42,940 nucleotides of DNA from Prevotella sp. GTDB taxonomy: Bacteria > Bacteroidota > Bacteroidia > Bacteroidales > Bacteroidaceae. The notes beneath the pieces were generated by a model that ran no database searches, had not been told where the DNA came from, and worked only from the letters and a program-made list of their open reading frames with translations. The stretch is taken from positions 1 to 42,940 of the forward strand of contig JAFZAE010000071.1 in assembly GCA_017548385.1 (NCBI GenBank), given 5' to 3'. Below are positions 19,165-27,569 of this stretch, in pieces; the stretch's first letter is position 1; the number at the start of each line of letters is the position of its first letter. The position numbers and the translations under genes are program-made.

Positions 19165-20256
19165 TTATAATGACTTGCATATAGCATCAATGGAAGTCTT
19201 GTAACCGCCACTTATGATTTCATTTAAGTCTTGGTGTGAGACATTATCCCATTCTTCAGAAATCTTATTCCAATTGTCATCGCAATCATTATCGTTCGGT
19301 GCAAAAAGGAGAAGCCGTTTGGCGTCCTTGTCCATCTTGTTCCACATCTTGGTCAGTTCGTCAAAACTCTTGGGCATGTTTTTGGGATAATACTTCATGG
19401 TAGAATAGTCAAAGTCAAGTGGATGAGCATTGGCATCAGTATATAATACGATGACATGCCGTGTCCTGTATTTGGATTTGTGCCAGTCGCTCTGTATGGC
19501 CATGGCCAATGCCTCAAGGCCACTTTCAGGTCTGTCGCCTCCACCAGTCATTGTAAGTCCGTTTACGAAATCTTTGTAGTCTTTCTCTTCTGCGGGAAGA
19601 CTGAAAACATCGGATTTTATAAATGAACCATCATTCAAGTCGCCGTAGGATATGACTTGTAGGTGAAGTTCTTTGATGTTACGGTGGCGTTTTATACAAG
19701 CCTCTTTTAGGTCATCGCAGAAATTGAGAGCATTCTTTTTCACCATATTCATGGTGGAACTCATACTTCCCGTATTGTCGATGACCATCGTGATGTCTAT
19801 CTCGCAATCTACATTTTCCATTTCAATGGTGACGTTGCGAGTATAGTGATAGGGCTTTTCTACGGTTTTCAAGTCATCGGCAGTAATGGTTATGTCACTT
19901 CCACCATAGAAAATGTATGAGAAGAGGCAGCATTCCACATTCTTCAGTATGGCTTTTCCTTCAGTGTTGGTCGTCTCATTATAGTCATGATTCTTGTGGT
20001 TGAGGAATTTCCCATCTTGTAGGAGAATGTGTGATGTGTAATTGGCCACAATTGAAATATCCGGCTGTGGCTCTTTCGTCTTTCCATCGATAACAGTCAC
20101 AGTGATGTCGTGTTGGCAGCGTATCAGCAGCAGGGGGAGTAACAGCAACAGCAAGAGCCACCACCATCCGTTGTGTTTTTTTCGCAATCGGAAGGTGTAC
20201 TCATTTTGGTTCCTGGTGTAGTTGAAATTATTATTGTAAGATAATTGGTCGGCCAT
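19165..20256 (-). CDS. Membrane-anchored VWA-domain protein
   Basis: 363 residues. The N-terminal 30 residues end in RLRKKHNGWWW, then a leucine-rich anchor (about 31-45) ends in LIRCQHD. A first Ig-like unit (about 50-150) is shared with the 627-residue neighbour. A von Willebrand factor A domain follows: VIDNTGSMSS near residue 160 supplies the metal-binding loop (DxTxS, a variant of DxSxS), MTGGGDRPESG the second loop, and HVIVLYTDANAH the third. VWA domains bind metal and protein ligands. Positive charge before the anchor predicts that the VWA domain is periplasmic. It sits 41 bases upstream of its paralogue and 110 bases behind the beta-sandwich protein. Confidence 0.9.
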   Translation of the reverse strand: MADQLSYNNNFNYTRNQNEYTFRLRKKHNGWWWLLLLLLLPLLLIRCQHDITVTVIDGKTKEPQPDISIVANYTSHILLQDGKFLNHKNHDYNETTNTEGKAILKNVECCLFSYIFYGGSDITITADDLKTVEKPYHYTRNVTIEMENVDCEIDITMVIDNTGSMSSTMNMVKKNALNFCDDLKEACIKRHRNIKELHLQVISYGDLNDGSFIKSDVFSLPAEEKDYKDFVNGLTMTGGGDRPESGLEALAMAIQSDWHKSKYRTRHVIVLYTDANAHPLDFDYSTMKYYPKNMPKSFDELTKMWNKMDKDAKRLLLFAPNDNDCDDNWNKISEEWDNVSHQDLNEIISGGYKTSIDAICKSL

Positions 20257-20294
20257 GGTCTTTTCTTTTTTTGTGAGACATTTTTTATTATTAT

Positions 20295-20365
20295 AGTTGA
20301 CGAGTTGACAATGTATTTGCTATGCTATTAACTTGTTTACTCTCAACTTGTTTTTGTCAACTTAT
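20295..20365. repeat. GTTGAC-type repeats with 9-bp inverted arms inside the operon
   Basis: AGTTGACGAGTTGACAA occurs at 20295-20311, and its complement TTGTCAACT lies at 20354-20362, so AGTTGACAA (20303-20311) can pair across 42 bases. The stretch lies in the 110-base spacer upstream of the VWA gene and may modulate read-through or mRNA stability. Confidence 0.6.
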
Positions 20366-20366
20366 C

Positions 20367-21992
20367 TTATCTTTGTTGTTTTTTTCGCATTCTGTACTCT
20401 TTCGTGACGGTGAAGCGCACTTTAGCCTTCTGCTTGTCAACGAAGGCAGAAGCAGGGAAAAGAGCGTATCCGTAATCGTCAGACATAGAGGAGAATGTGC
20501 CCAATGGGGTGTCCACATATACTGGCAGGTTGTCGAGTGGGGTGTTGTCGGTGTCCAACACACGGATGCGGACCATTTGTTCTTGGATGTTCACGTAGAA
20601 ATAGAACTCATTGGTGTCGGGAGTGATTTGATAGGTCATGGTATTCCCCATTGCATCGCTGACACTGAAAGTCTCATCTATGTTCATCCCGGGAAGTGCA
20701 ACAATGCCCATCTCGTCGCTCCTCACATTATACTGCCCTTGGGCAGCTGCAAACATCATGTCGTAGCCTGGTACGGGATTGCCATTCTGATCCACTACCT
20801 TTAATAATGGGGTAATGACAGGGGGGGCTAAATATACAGGGAAAATATGTTCGCTATTTTCCTCATTGACTTGGAAAGACAATTTCTGACCATTGTCATC
20901 GGTCAGGTAGAACACTTCACCTACTTCCATCTCCGGAAGGATGGCACAGCCATTTTCATCGGTCACGATGTTGACCTGACCCTTGACTGCATCTAATACC
21001 AGATGATAACCGCCGACATTGTTACCGTTTTGATCCACAGTCTTCACCATTGGTGAAGTAACTGCGGTCTTTAGTGAGATGGCTATCTCAACACCTTCTG
21101 GTGCGATGACCCGTGTCTCACGACAACCCTCTACTTCTGCAGTTACTTCTTCGTTGTCAATGAATACGAGGCTGATAGTGATATTGCCATTTCCGTCGGT
21201 CATCAACATTTGTGTGTTGCCCCGATAGGTCAGTGCCACTTCCTTGCCGACAACTGGTTCATCATTATGGGTCACCTTTATGATGATAGGTGCATATTGG
21301 GTTATATCAAAAACGTAATCAGTTTGGTCTGCTTCCACTCGTAAGGGAAATTCTTTACCGCTAATTTCATCGGTGACTGTAAACTCACTTCCTGCCTTGA
21401 AAGGTTTGTCAAAGTGGTAGAATCCATCTGCCGATGTGGTTAGTTCGTTGGGCTTTGACTGAATGGCGGTACTTAATAGGAATTTTCTATCGGTCACCAT
21501 CTCGCCATCTCTTGTGAAACCAATGTTGATGATGGGGGCAGATTCTTGTATGGGGATTTTTTTGAAGGTCGGACCCAAGGATGGTCCACGTCGGTTGGTA
21601 AATCCCCATCCTGTGAGCACAATCTGTATCCTACCAGCAGCGTCTTTATAATAATAGATGAAATCTTCGTTGGGAACATGTAGGAAACGTTCGCCAATGT
21701 GGCTGTTGCTACTGAAACATTTCATCACCTGCTCACCTAATTTGTTATATTCATCACGGACAATCATGGCATCATCCTCAGGGGCTTGCGACAGTGTCAT
21801 TGGCTCGGAATCACAGGTGAATGTCCATTCAAAAAAATCAGAGCCAACATTCAGCTTGGCAAAATGGCGACTAATATCGTTTCCTGTCTTTGACTGCAAC
21901 ACTTTGTTTGCTTGATCATTGGGATTGATTCCCTGTGAACTGAGTGTCCAGTGTGCCTCGTTATACTTGATTTTCTTTCTCTTGTTCAACAT
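20367..21992 (-). CDS. Soluble beta-sandwich repeat protein with TGWGF domain
   Basis: 541 residues without signal peptide or membrane segment, so probably cytoplasmic. An N-terminal domain of about 135 residues ends in DFIYYYKDAAGRIQIVLTGWGF (110-131), a motif shared with the 532-residue paralogue at 22378-23976. After it come several units of about 75 residues, most visibly VKTVDQNGNNVGGYHLVL and LKVVDQNGNPVPGYDMMF, each followed by a TD/SD-x-x-G turn and a PxMxxxExFxxxD strand, as in Ig-like or prealbumin-like folds. The C-terminus is basic (RMRKKQQR) and lacks the membrane tail of its paralogue. No catalytic residues were recognised; a scaffold or adaptor role is inferred. Confidence 0.82.
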   Translation of the reverse strand: MLNKRKKIKYNEAHWTLSSQGINPNDQANKVLQSKTGNDISRHFAKLNVGSDFFEWTFTCDSEPMTLSQAPEDDAMIVRDEYNKLGEQVMKCFSSNSHIGERFLHVPNEDFIYYYKDAAGRIQIVLTGWGFTNRRGPSLGPTFKKIPIQESAPIINIGFTRDGEMVTDRKFLLSTAIQSKPNELTTSADGFYHFDKPFKAGSEFTVTDEISGKEFPLRVEADQTDYVFDITQYAPIIIKVTHNDEPVVGKEVALTYRGNTQMLMTDGNGNITISLVFIDNEEVTAEVEGCRETRVIAPEGVEIAISLKTAVTSPMVKTVDQNGNNVGGYHLVLDAVKGQVNIVTDENGCAILPEMEVGEVFYLTDDNGQKLSFQVNEENSEHIFPVYLAPPVITPLLKVVDQNGNPVPGYDMMFAAAQGQYNVRSDEMGIVALPGMNIDETFSVSDAMGNTMTYQITPDTNEFYFYVNIQEQMVRIRVLDTDNTPLDNLPVYVDTPLGTFSSMSDDYGYALFPASAFVDKQKAKVRFTVTKEYRMRKKQQR

Positions 21993-22020
21993 AATGCAAC
22001 AATTATATAGATGTGTTATA

Positions 22021-22296
22021 CTATGGTTTTACTAATAGTCTCAGCAAGATGTCGCCACCTATTTGCAGAATCATCAAAATGGGTACTGTGATATAAAAGA
22101 GTGGCTTGTGGGTCTTGTGTCGGAACAATTGCATAGCGCAAAATGCACCAAAGGCTCCACCGAGAAAAGTGAAAAGCAGCAATACTGCCTCTGGTATACG
22201 GAATTTGTTGTATGTGGCACGATGCTTGTCGTAAGCATACAGCACAAAAGTCAGAATACTTGCAATAAAAAGTATGATTAAATCAATTTTCAGCAT
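22021..22296 (-). CDS. DUF1294-family small membrane protein
   Basis: 91 residues with hydrophobic segments near 4-20, 36-55 and 68-88, and the DUF1294 pattern: YAYDKHRA, RIPEAVLLL, FLGGAFGAFCAMQLFRHKTHKPLF. Members are small integral membrane proteins of unknown function, widespread in bacteria and sometimes fused to cold-shock domains. It sits between the two paralogous TGWGF proteins, 28 bases upstream of one and 81 bases behind the other, on the same strand. It could be a true part of the system or a passenger that arrived between duplicated genes. A conserved position in related genomes would settle this. Confidence 0.88.
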   Translation of the reverse strand: MLKIDLIILFIASILTFVLYAYDKHRATYNKFRIPEAVLLLFTFLGGAFGAFCAMQLFRHKTHKPLFYITVPILMILQIGGDILLRLLVKP

Positions 22297-22351
22297 ATGA
22301 TTTGGAGTGTTTTAATTAGTGGATAGAGGTAAGAAATTACTCTTTTTGCTT

Positions 22352-22382
22352 AATTTTCAATCTTCAATTTTCAATTGTCAAT
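22352..22382. repeat. Period-7 TTCAATN array overlapping a stop codon
   Basis: On the plus strand TTTTCAAT, CTTCAAT, TTTCAAT and TGTCAAT follow each other. The last unit contains the stop codon (TGA on the minus strand, 22380-22378) of the 532-residue protein. Similar arrays lie at 33980-34007 and, as GAGAATT-type units, at 1052-1080. Confidence 0.6.
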
Positions 22383-23976
22383 GCACCAAGTCTGAGATGC
22401 CGGAAGCACCTGCAAGGTATGCTTTGCAGAGGAAGAATAGTCCTACCGCTACAGCAAGGGCGATGAAAACTTCTAAAAGAATAAGCCACCAAGGGGTGTT
22501 GTCTTCCTCAGAAAGTAGATAGTCGTTTTCGTCTATGCTCATGGAGAACATAATGGGTGGGAGTTGGCGGTTGACATCGTTGACTATTGTCTGGATGGGT
22601 GCATCGGGAATGAATAGTGTCTTATCTACCACGCAATCGCCGTTTTCATTGATATATCCTTCCATAGGTGCCATTCCTTGTTGGGTGAACGTCACCGGTG
22701 CATTGGTGACGAAAAGGTTATTGCGGTCAACAATCCTAATTCGTGCGATTTCTGCGGGTTGTGGTATGTTGTTGATCATTAAAACATATTCATTCTCTTG
22801 ACCCTGCATAATATAATCCTGAAACCAATCAGGATTATTGCCGTCTCTCACAACAAAGGTGTCTCCCTCAACCATGGGAGGTGTGTAAGCTAGGCCAAAA
22901 TCGTCAGTATTATTGTTGAAAGTTCCTATAGGATATTCTATGATGACGGGGTATCCAGGGATTGGATTACCAGCTTGGTCAATCACCTTGACATTGGCAC
23001 TGAGGGGCTCTGAAGGGATTGGGGGTGTGACAGAGGGCTCTTGTTGCACCTCAAAGATAAAACTGTTGCCTTTTTTTGAAAGGTTCTGCGTTTCTTTTTC
23101 TTCTGCCCATGATGCTATCACTTGATTGTTTTCAATATAGGTGACCATCATGCTACATTCTCCCATTCCATCAGTGACGAGTGTATAGCAGTTGCCTGCA
23201 CACTCAATCGTAATCTGTTGATTGGCAACAGGGATGCCACTATTGTGAACCTTGACGGAAACAAGTGTCTTGACAGTGACATCGAAGAGATACTCTCCCT
23301 GACCTTTTGTGACTTGGAAGTTGAACGTTTTGCTGGTGTTGATGTCTGTGACAGTCAACGGTGTGTCTAATGTAAAAGGCTTCTCGAAATGATAATATCC
23401 ACTTCCATCAGTGGTGAAGGTGTTGACGGCGCCATTGTTGTTCAAAGTGAACTGGCGATTGGGGATAAGTTCACCATCTTGTTGGAACCCGATACAGAGT
23501 TCTTGGAATTCGGTTTTCTTGACGCCGACTTTCTCCCAAGGGTTGATGTCGATGGCCTTGGGATTAACAAAGCCCCAGCCGGTGATAATTACGTCGGTCT
23601 GGCCGCTGGAATCTTGATAACAGAAAATATAGTCATCACTGGGACAGGTTAGGATACATTCTTCCAAATGGGCACATTGTTCAGGATTGACATTCGACAT
23701 CCTCTCTTTGAGTTTGCCTTTGATGCGTTGTCGGATATTACCTAATGCCTCATGGGCAGCGTCGGCCATCTCTGGGGAAACCTTGCTTAGGGGAATTGCA
23801 TCATACTTCCACTGCCAGATGTATTTGTTGTTGGCGATACGCATGGTGGCAAAATGTGCTGCCACATCGGGTGGAAGGGCTTGCTTGAGCATCCTATTGG
23901 CTTGGTCGCCGGCATTGATGGACGGATTGACCATCGTCCATTGTATCTCTGTCGCATTTGATTGTTTTTCTATCAT
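22378..23976 (-). CDS. Tail-anchored beta-sandwich protein with TGWGF domain
   Basis: 532 residues, paralogue of the 541-residue protein. The shared N-terminal domain carries DYIFCYQDSSG and ITGWGFVNP (115-139). The unit GSGYYHFEKPFTLDTPLTVTD matches DGFYHFDKPFKAGSEFTVTD in the paralogue, and one later unit reads VKVIDQAGNPIPGYPVII. Unlike the paralogue it ends in a single hydrophobic helix (about 497-520, PWWLILLEVFIALAVAVG), followed by about 12 residues. With no signal peptide this predicts a tail-anchored protein whose bulk faces the cytoplasm. It begins 103 bases behind the 458-residue protein. Function unknown. The pairing of one soluble and one anchored copy suggests a membrane-recruited complex. 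Confidence 0.85.
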   Translation of the reverse strand: MIEKQSNATEIQWTMVNPSINAGDQANRMLKQALPPDVAAHFATMRIANNKYIWQWKYDAIPLSKVSPEMADAAHEALGNIRQRIKGKLKERMSNVNPEQCAHLEECILTCPSDDYIFCYQDSSGQTDVIITGWGFVNPKAIDINPWEKVGVKKTEFQELCIGFQQDGELIPNRQFTLNNNGAVNTFTTDGSGYYHFEKPFTLDTPLTVTDINTSKTFNFQVTKGQGEYLFDVTVKTLVSVKVHNSGIPVANQQITIECAGNCYTLVTDGMGECSMMVTYIENNQVIASWAEEKETQNLSKKGNSFIFEVQQEPSVTPPIPSEPLSANVKVIDQAGNPIPGYPVIIEYPIGTFNNNTDDFGLAYTPPMVEGDTFVVRDGNNPDWFQDYIMQGQENEYVLMINNIPQPAEIARIRIVDRNNLFVTNAPVTFTQQGMAPMEGYINENGDCVVDKTLFIPDAPIQTIVNDVNRQLPPIMFSMSIDENDYLLSEEDNTPWWLILLEVFIALAVAVGLFFLCKAYLAGASGISDLVH

Positions 23977-24079
23977 ATATGGTGAGATTATGTATATTAG
24001 TTGAATATCTTATTCATGATATGGATAAATCCATCTTCTGGGGGAGTTTTTATTGATGGGCCATTTTTGGAATCATCAT

Positions 24080-25456
24080 TTAATTGCTTAAGACACTGCT
24101 TCCAGCCCCACTAGAGCTTCTAGTCTCACTTGTTTCTTTTGCACTTTCTAATTCTTTAATATTTTCAGAAGTATTAGATGTAGTACTCTTTTTTACTTCG
24201 TCTGCAATTTTCTCAAAGTCTTTGAAACTCTTTATGTCAAAAGAGGAATTTCCATATAAAATCTTCGCAGATTGGTATTCTTTGTCACTATCTTTTGGCT
24301 TCCATTCGTGGTCAACTTTTCCTTTAAAGAGTATATTTATATAATCCAGATGCTTTTTATCTATGAGTTTATCACATTCGTTTTTGAGCTCGCCCGATTC
24401 GTAAATATATTTTTTTAATTTTTTTAATGAATCTCCAGCAGCTATATTATCCGTTCTCTTGTTAATAATCTCCACCAGATGATGATACATTCCAATCTTT
24501 TCACCAAATTCTGCTACAGATTCACCTAATTTTACTTTTTCGTTTTTGTATTTATCGTCTTTGAGGTATTCTTGATATTTGTTGTGAATATCCTCAATGG
24601 TAGCAAATAAAAGGCTGTCCTCTTTAAGACTTTCCTCACTCTCTTTGATGAATTCAGCTAATTTGGGAGTTTGTTTTCCTTTTACTTGTTTTTTCTGACC
24701 ATTGTCTTGTACGATTGGACCATTCTCTCCATTCGTCCCTTCGCCATCTTTTCCTCTAATTCCGAGGAAGATGATGCCTGCGAGTAATAAGGCGATAGTG
24801 GTGAGGCCTACGCCGAGGATGGACTTTTTGTTGTGGTTGATAGTGGCGGCAAAATTTGACACTTTCTTGAAATACTTTTCAAACTCCACGGTAATGTCGT
24901 TGGCTCCGTTATTTAATAATCGGGTGGCAGGTTTTGTCATTTCCATGATACCATTCGCCACGACTTTTATGGTCACATTTTGGTTGGCGAGACTATTGTC
25001 AATTGTGGTGTTGCAAGCATAGTAGCCATTTTTGCGGCTGAATTCCACAGGGTATTGCTGCGTGGGGATGCCATTGCCATCGATGAGAAGTGCTGCAGGG
25101 AAAGATTGCATCTTGGAAGGACAGTTGCGAATTTTCATCGACAGACTCAATTCCTTGGGTCTGGATATGGGTTTCTCCATTGGACGGCGCGTGAGACGTC
25201 GAGGGTGTTGGATGGAGCAACTAATGATGCGATTATTCACGTCTATGCTTACATTCGAGGGCCCCATGCCGTTGAGCAACTCGTTGATGGTAAACGAGGT
25301 TCGCTCTTCTTCATATTCGTTGGGGTCGAGGTTGAAGAACATCGTGCTGGAGATGACTGTGCGCTCGTTGAAAGGGTCGGCAACAGACCAATTCTCTTCA
25401 CGGTTGTTGATGAATAGGCGAAATGAACGAAGGGGAGGGATGTTTCCTTGTTGCAT
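24080..25456 (-). CDS. Single-pass membrane protein of unknown function
   Basis: 458 residues. Residues 1-210 form a predicted cytoplasmic domain: a first part FRLFINNREENWSV and TSFTINELLNGMGPSNV, then a strand-rich part GYYACNTTIDNSLANQNVTIKV. A hydrophobic helix (about 212-232) follows positively charged NHNKKS. The C-terminal part (about 235-458) is hydrophilic, rich in Lys, Glu, Asp and Ser, with helix-like spacing and a low-complexity Ser-rich tail. The DNA coding for this part (about 24080-24700) is visibly richer in A/T than its neighbours. No family recognised. Topology would link cytoplasm and periplasm, as expected for a transmitter between SrfB/SrfC and the periplasmic proteins; that is inference. 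Confidence 0.82.
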   Translation of the reverse strand: MQQGNIPPLRSFRLFINNREENWSVADPFNERTVISSTMFFNLDPNEYEEERTSFTINELLNGMGPSNVSIDVNNRIISCSIQHPRRLTRRPMEKPISRPKELSLSMKIRNCPSKMQSFPAALLIDGNGIPTQQYPVEFSRKNGYYACNTTIDNSLANQNVTIKVVANGIMEMTKPATRLLNNGANDITVEFEKYFKKVSNFAATINHNKKSILGVGLTTIALLLAGIIFLGIRGKDGEGTNGENGPIVQDNGQKKQVKGKQTPKLAEFIKESEESLKEDSLLFATIEDIHNKYQEYLKDDKYKNEKVKLGESVAEFGEKIGMYHHLVEIINKRTDNIAAGDSLKKLKKYIYESGELKNECDKLIDKKHLDYINILFKGKVDHEWKPKDSDKEYQSAKILYGNSSFDIKSFKDFEKIADEVKKSTTSNTSENIKELESAKETSETRSSSGAGSSVLSN

Positions 25457-25536
25457 GAGATATCTTTTTTAGTTGACACGATATATTCCACATCGAACTT
25501 CCTCTGTGAAAGTGTATGTCTTTGATGTCACATTAA

Positions 25537-27552
25537 TTATTCTTTCTCAATTTCTTTCACGCGCCTGAGGTTAAATTTCAAGTCATCGCCAATTAAGTTC
25601 ACTAAGAGTAAGCCTTTGCTATCGGAACTTGTTGAGAAAGAGCAAGTCATAAAACCTAGTCGATCAGTCGGACATGTGGCATTGCGCTGTTGGGTGATGG
25701 TCACTTTTGAAGACTCCCATTTGAGACTTATAGGTGCAGTGTATTCTTTTTTTGTGGAAGTTGCGGTGTAGTAAATGATTTCTCCGCTTGTCTCACTGTC
25801 AATTCGGAAGTATAGACGGCACATGTTTCCGTTAGGCTTGCCACCAGTATACTGTTTTAGCAACTCTGTACTCTGCCACAGTCCCTTTAGTTTTGAATGG
25901 TCTTCCATCACTTCGTCGCCTTTGGCCATGTCGCCCTTGATACGTAACAGTGCGTCGCGTATCTGAATCATGTTACCGATGGTGGAGCCTTCAGGACCTT
26001 CAACAGGCTTACCTGTTTCTTGGAGAATCTGGATGATCTCTTTGTTGCTCAGAGATTTGTCGATACTCTTCATCAAAGCCACTGCACCAGTTACCACAGG
26101 CGCGGCATAACTCGTACCATGAGATACTTTGAATCCTTCATTTGAGACGTATGTGTTCCATGGCATGGCGCCGAACATAAACATACCTGGTGCTGAGATG
26201 GTGGACATTTCCACACCACGGTCCTTGAAATTGCCATAGTCACTGAAATATGCTTTGTGCAGGTCGGGGTCTAGTGCTGACACTTTGATGGTGTTGTAGT
26301 TACGTTTTGTCGCATCCATCGCTGTATAAAGGTTGTCGTTACCCGCAGCCCAAACAATAGTGACGTTTCGCTCGTCAGCCATGCCGAAGACATAGTCCCA
26401 TACATCTTGCTCAGACAACAATTCTTCTTCAGCAAACTTGATTTGCTCGTCCAAAGACAATTCGCTTGCCCCTTCTCCCCACATCTGACCGATAGAGAGG
26501 TTGATGACATCTGCTTCTTGATAGATGGCATAAAGGATAGCATCGAGCATGGCAAGATTACCCATATAGTCGCCGATGCTGATGGGGATAAGTGTACAAT
26601 CGGGGGCAATGCCACTGGCTCCTGCACTGTTGTTCTGCTTGGCAACAGCCATCGAGGCGACCATCGTACCATGGAAGAACATGCCGTCTTCTTCGCCTAT
26701 TCCACTGGGTGGACGCAGGTCGGTGTTTTTACGTGGAACATTGTATGGACTGCTGATCTTCGTACCACCAAGTTCTGTGTGAGTTGCATCGAAATAACTG
26801 TCGATGACTGCCACACGCACATCACTGCTACCCTTGGTGATTTCCCATGCCTCGTAGGCTTGGATGGGCGCAAAATACCAGCAAAGTTGTGGCACCTCAA
26901 AGGCTGGGTCGCTTGGCTTGGCTGCCCTTGTATAGAACGACTCGTCGAAGACCTTGAAAGATATATCAGTAATCTTCGTCGGAAGTTCCTTCTTGATGGT
27001 ATCTCGCTCATCAACGGGAACCTGAATCTGAAGTGTTTTGGTCAGTGGGTTGTAGTAGACAATCTCGTATTCATCACCAGGATAGAATTTCTTGAACTCT
27101 TCCGCCCATCGCTTGAAGGTACTGTCATCAGTTTTCGAATCGAGAATCACGTTCAGACGGTCACCGGCATACTTGCGGCCTGTGTCGGGATCAGTGATGG
27201 TATCACCAGGCTCAACTGGTGGAATATAGTTGTGTGCTGAGTCTGGAAGGTGAGGACCTGGGTCATCGAAGTCTTTCTCGAAGGGGTTTTTCGGGATGGT
27301 ATCAATAGGCTCAGCGGGATACTTATCGTCGTCAGTTCCCGGTGGATTGTAAATCGAGTCGGGAATCTCTGTCTTTTCATACTCTTTGAAATTCTTGCTG
27401 TCGCATTTTCTAAACATGGAGAGAACGACAAAGAGCAAGAAGAGCATGACAAGGAAAAGCAAGAAACGCCATAGGTATCCCCAAGGCCCCCAGGGATTCC
27501 AAAACGGTTGATGGCCAGAGCCACCGGATGAGTCGAATGTGAATTTTTTCAT
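25537..27552 (-). CDS. Membrane-anchored subtilisin-like serine protease (S8)
   Basis: 671 residues. A hydrophobic anchor (about 29-46) ends in MFRKC. A Pro/Asp-rich linker (50-125) and a domain of about 90 residues (132-220) that resembles a protease prodomain follow. The S8 catalytic domain is complete: Asp251 in VAVIDSYFD, His294 in FFHGTMVAS, oxyanion Asn405 in AAGND, and Ser481 in SHGTSYAAP. The last 110 residues (from LKGLWQSTE) form an extra beta-rich domain reminiscent of lipocalin-like proteins. It lies 17 bases behind srfC, so co-expression is likely. It is expected to act in the periplasm; possible substrates are its anchored neighbours. Catalytic residues are seen, the role is inferred. 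Confidence 0.92.
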   Translation of the reverse strand: MKKFTFDSSGGSGHQPFWNPWGPWGYLWRFLLFLVMLFLLFVVLSMFRKCDSKNFKEYEKTEIPDSIYNPPGTDDDKYPAEPIDTIPKNPFEKDFDDPGPHLPDSAHNYIPPVEPGDTITDPDTGRKYAGDRLNVILDSKTDDSTFKRWAEEFKKFYPGDEYEIVYYNPLTKTLQIQVPVDERDTIKKELPTKITDISFKVFDESFYTRAAKPSDPAFEVPQLCWYFAPIQAYEAWEITKGSSDVRVAVIDSYFDATHTELGGTKISSPYNVPRKNTDLRPPSGIGEEDGMFFHGTMVASMAVAKQNNSAGASGIAPDCTLIPISIGDYMGNLAMLDAILYAIYQEADVINLSIGQMWGEGASELSLDEQIKFAEEELLSEQDVWDYVFGMADERNVTIVWAAGNDNLYTAMDATKRNYNTIKVSALDPDLHKAYFSDYGNFKDRGVEMSTISAPGMFMFGAMPWNTYVSNEGFKVSHGTSYAAPVVTGAVALMKSIDKSLSNKEIIQILQETGKPVEGPEGSTIGNMIQIRDALLRIKGDMAKGDEVMEDHSKLKGLWQSTELLKQYTGGKPNGNMCRLYFRIDSETSGEIIYYTATSTKKEYTAPISLKWESSKVTITQQRNATCPTDRLGFMTCSFSTSSDSKGLLLVNLIGDDLKFNLRRVKEIEKE

Positions 27553-27569
27553 GTCATGATAATTGTTGG

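Noticed and set aside
20365..20372. TATCTTTG box on the plus strand at the end of the 541-residue protein gene
   Set aside because: Would drive antisense RNA only and lacks the -33 element; chance match in a T-rich spacer is likely.
22352..22382. CRISPR-like repeat array
   Set aside because: Units of seven bases in direct tandem without spacers; not a CRISPR array.
26407..27240. 277-codon plus-strand open frame across the subtilase gene
   Set aside because: Antisense to the catalytic domain, whose Asp, His and Ser motifs are intact on the minus strand.
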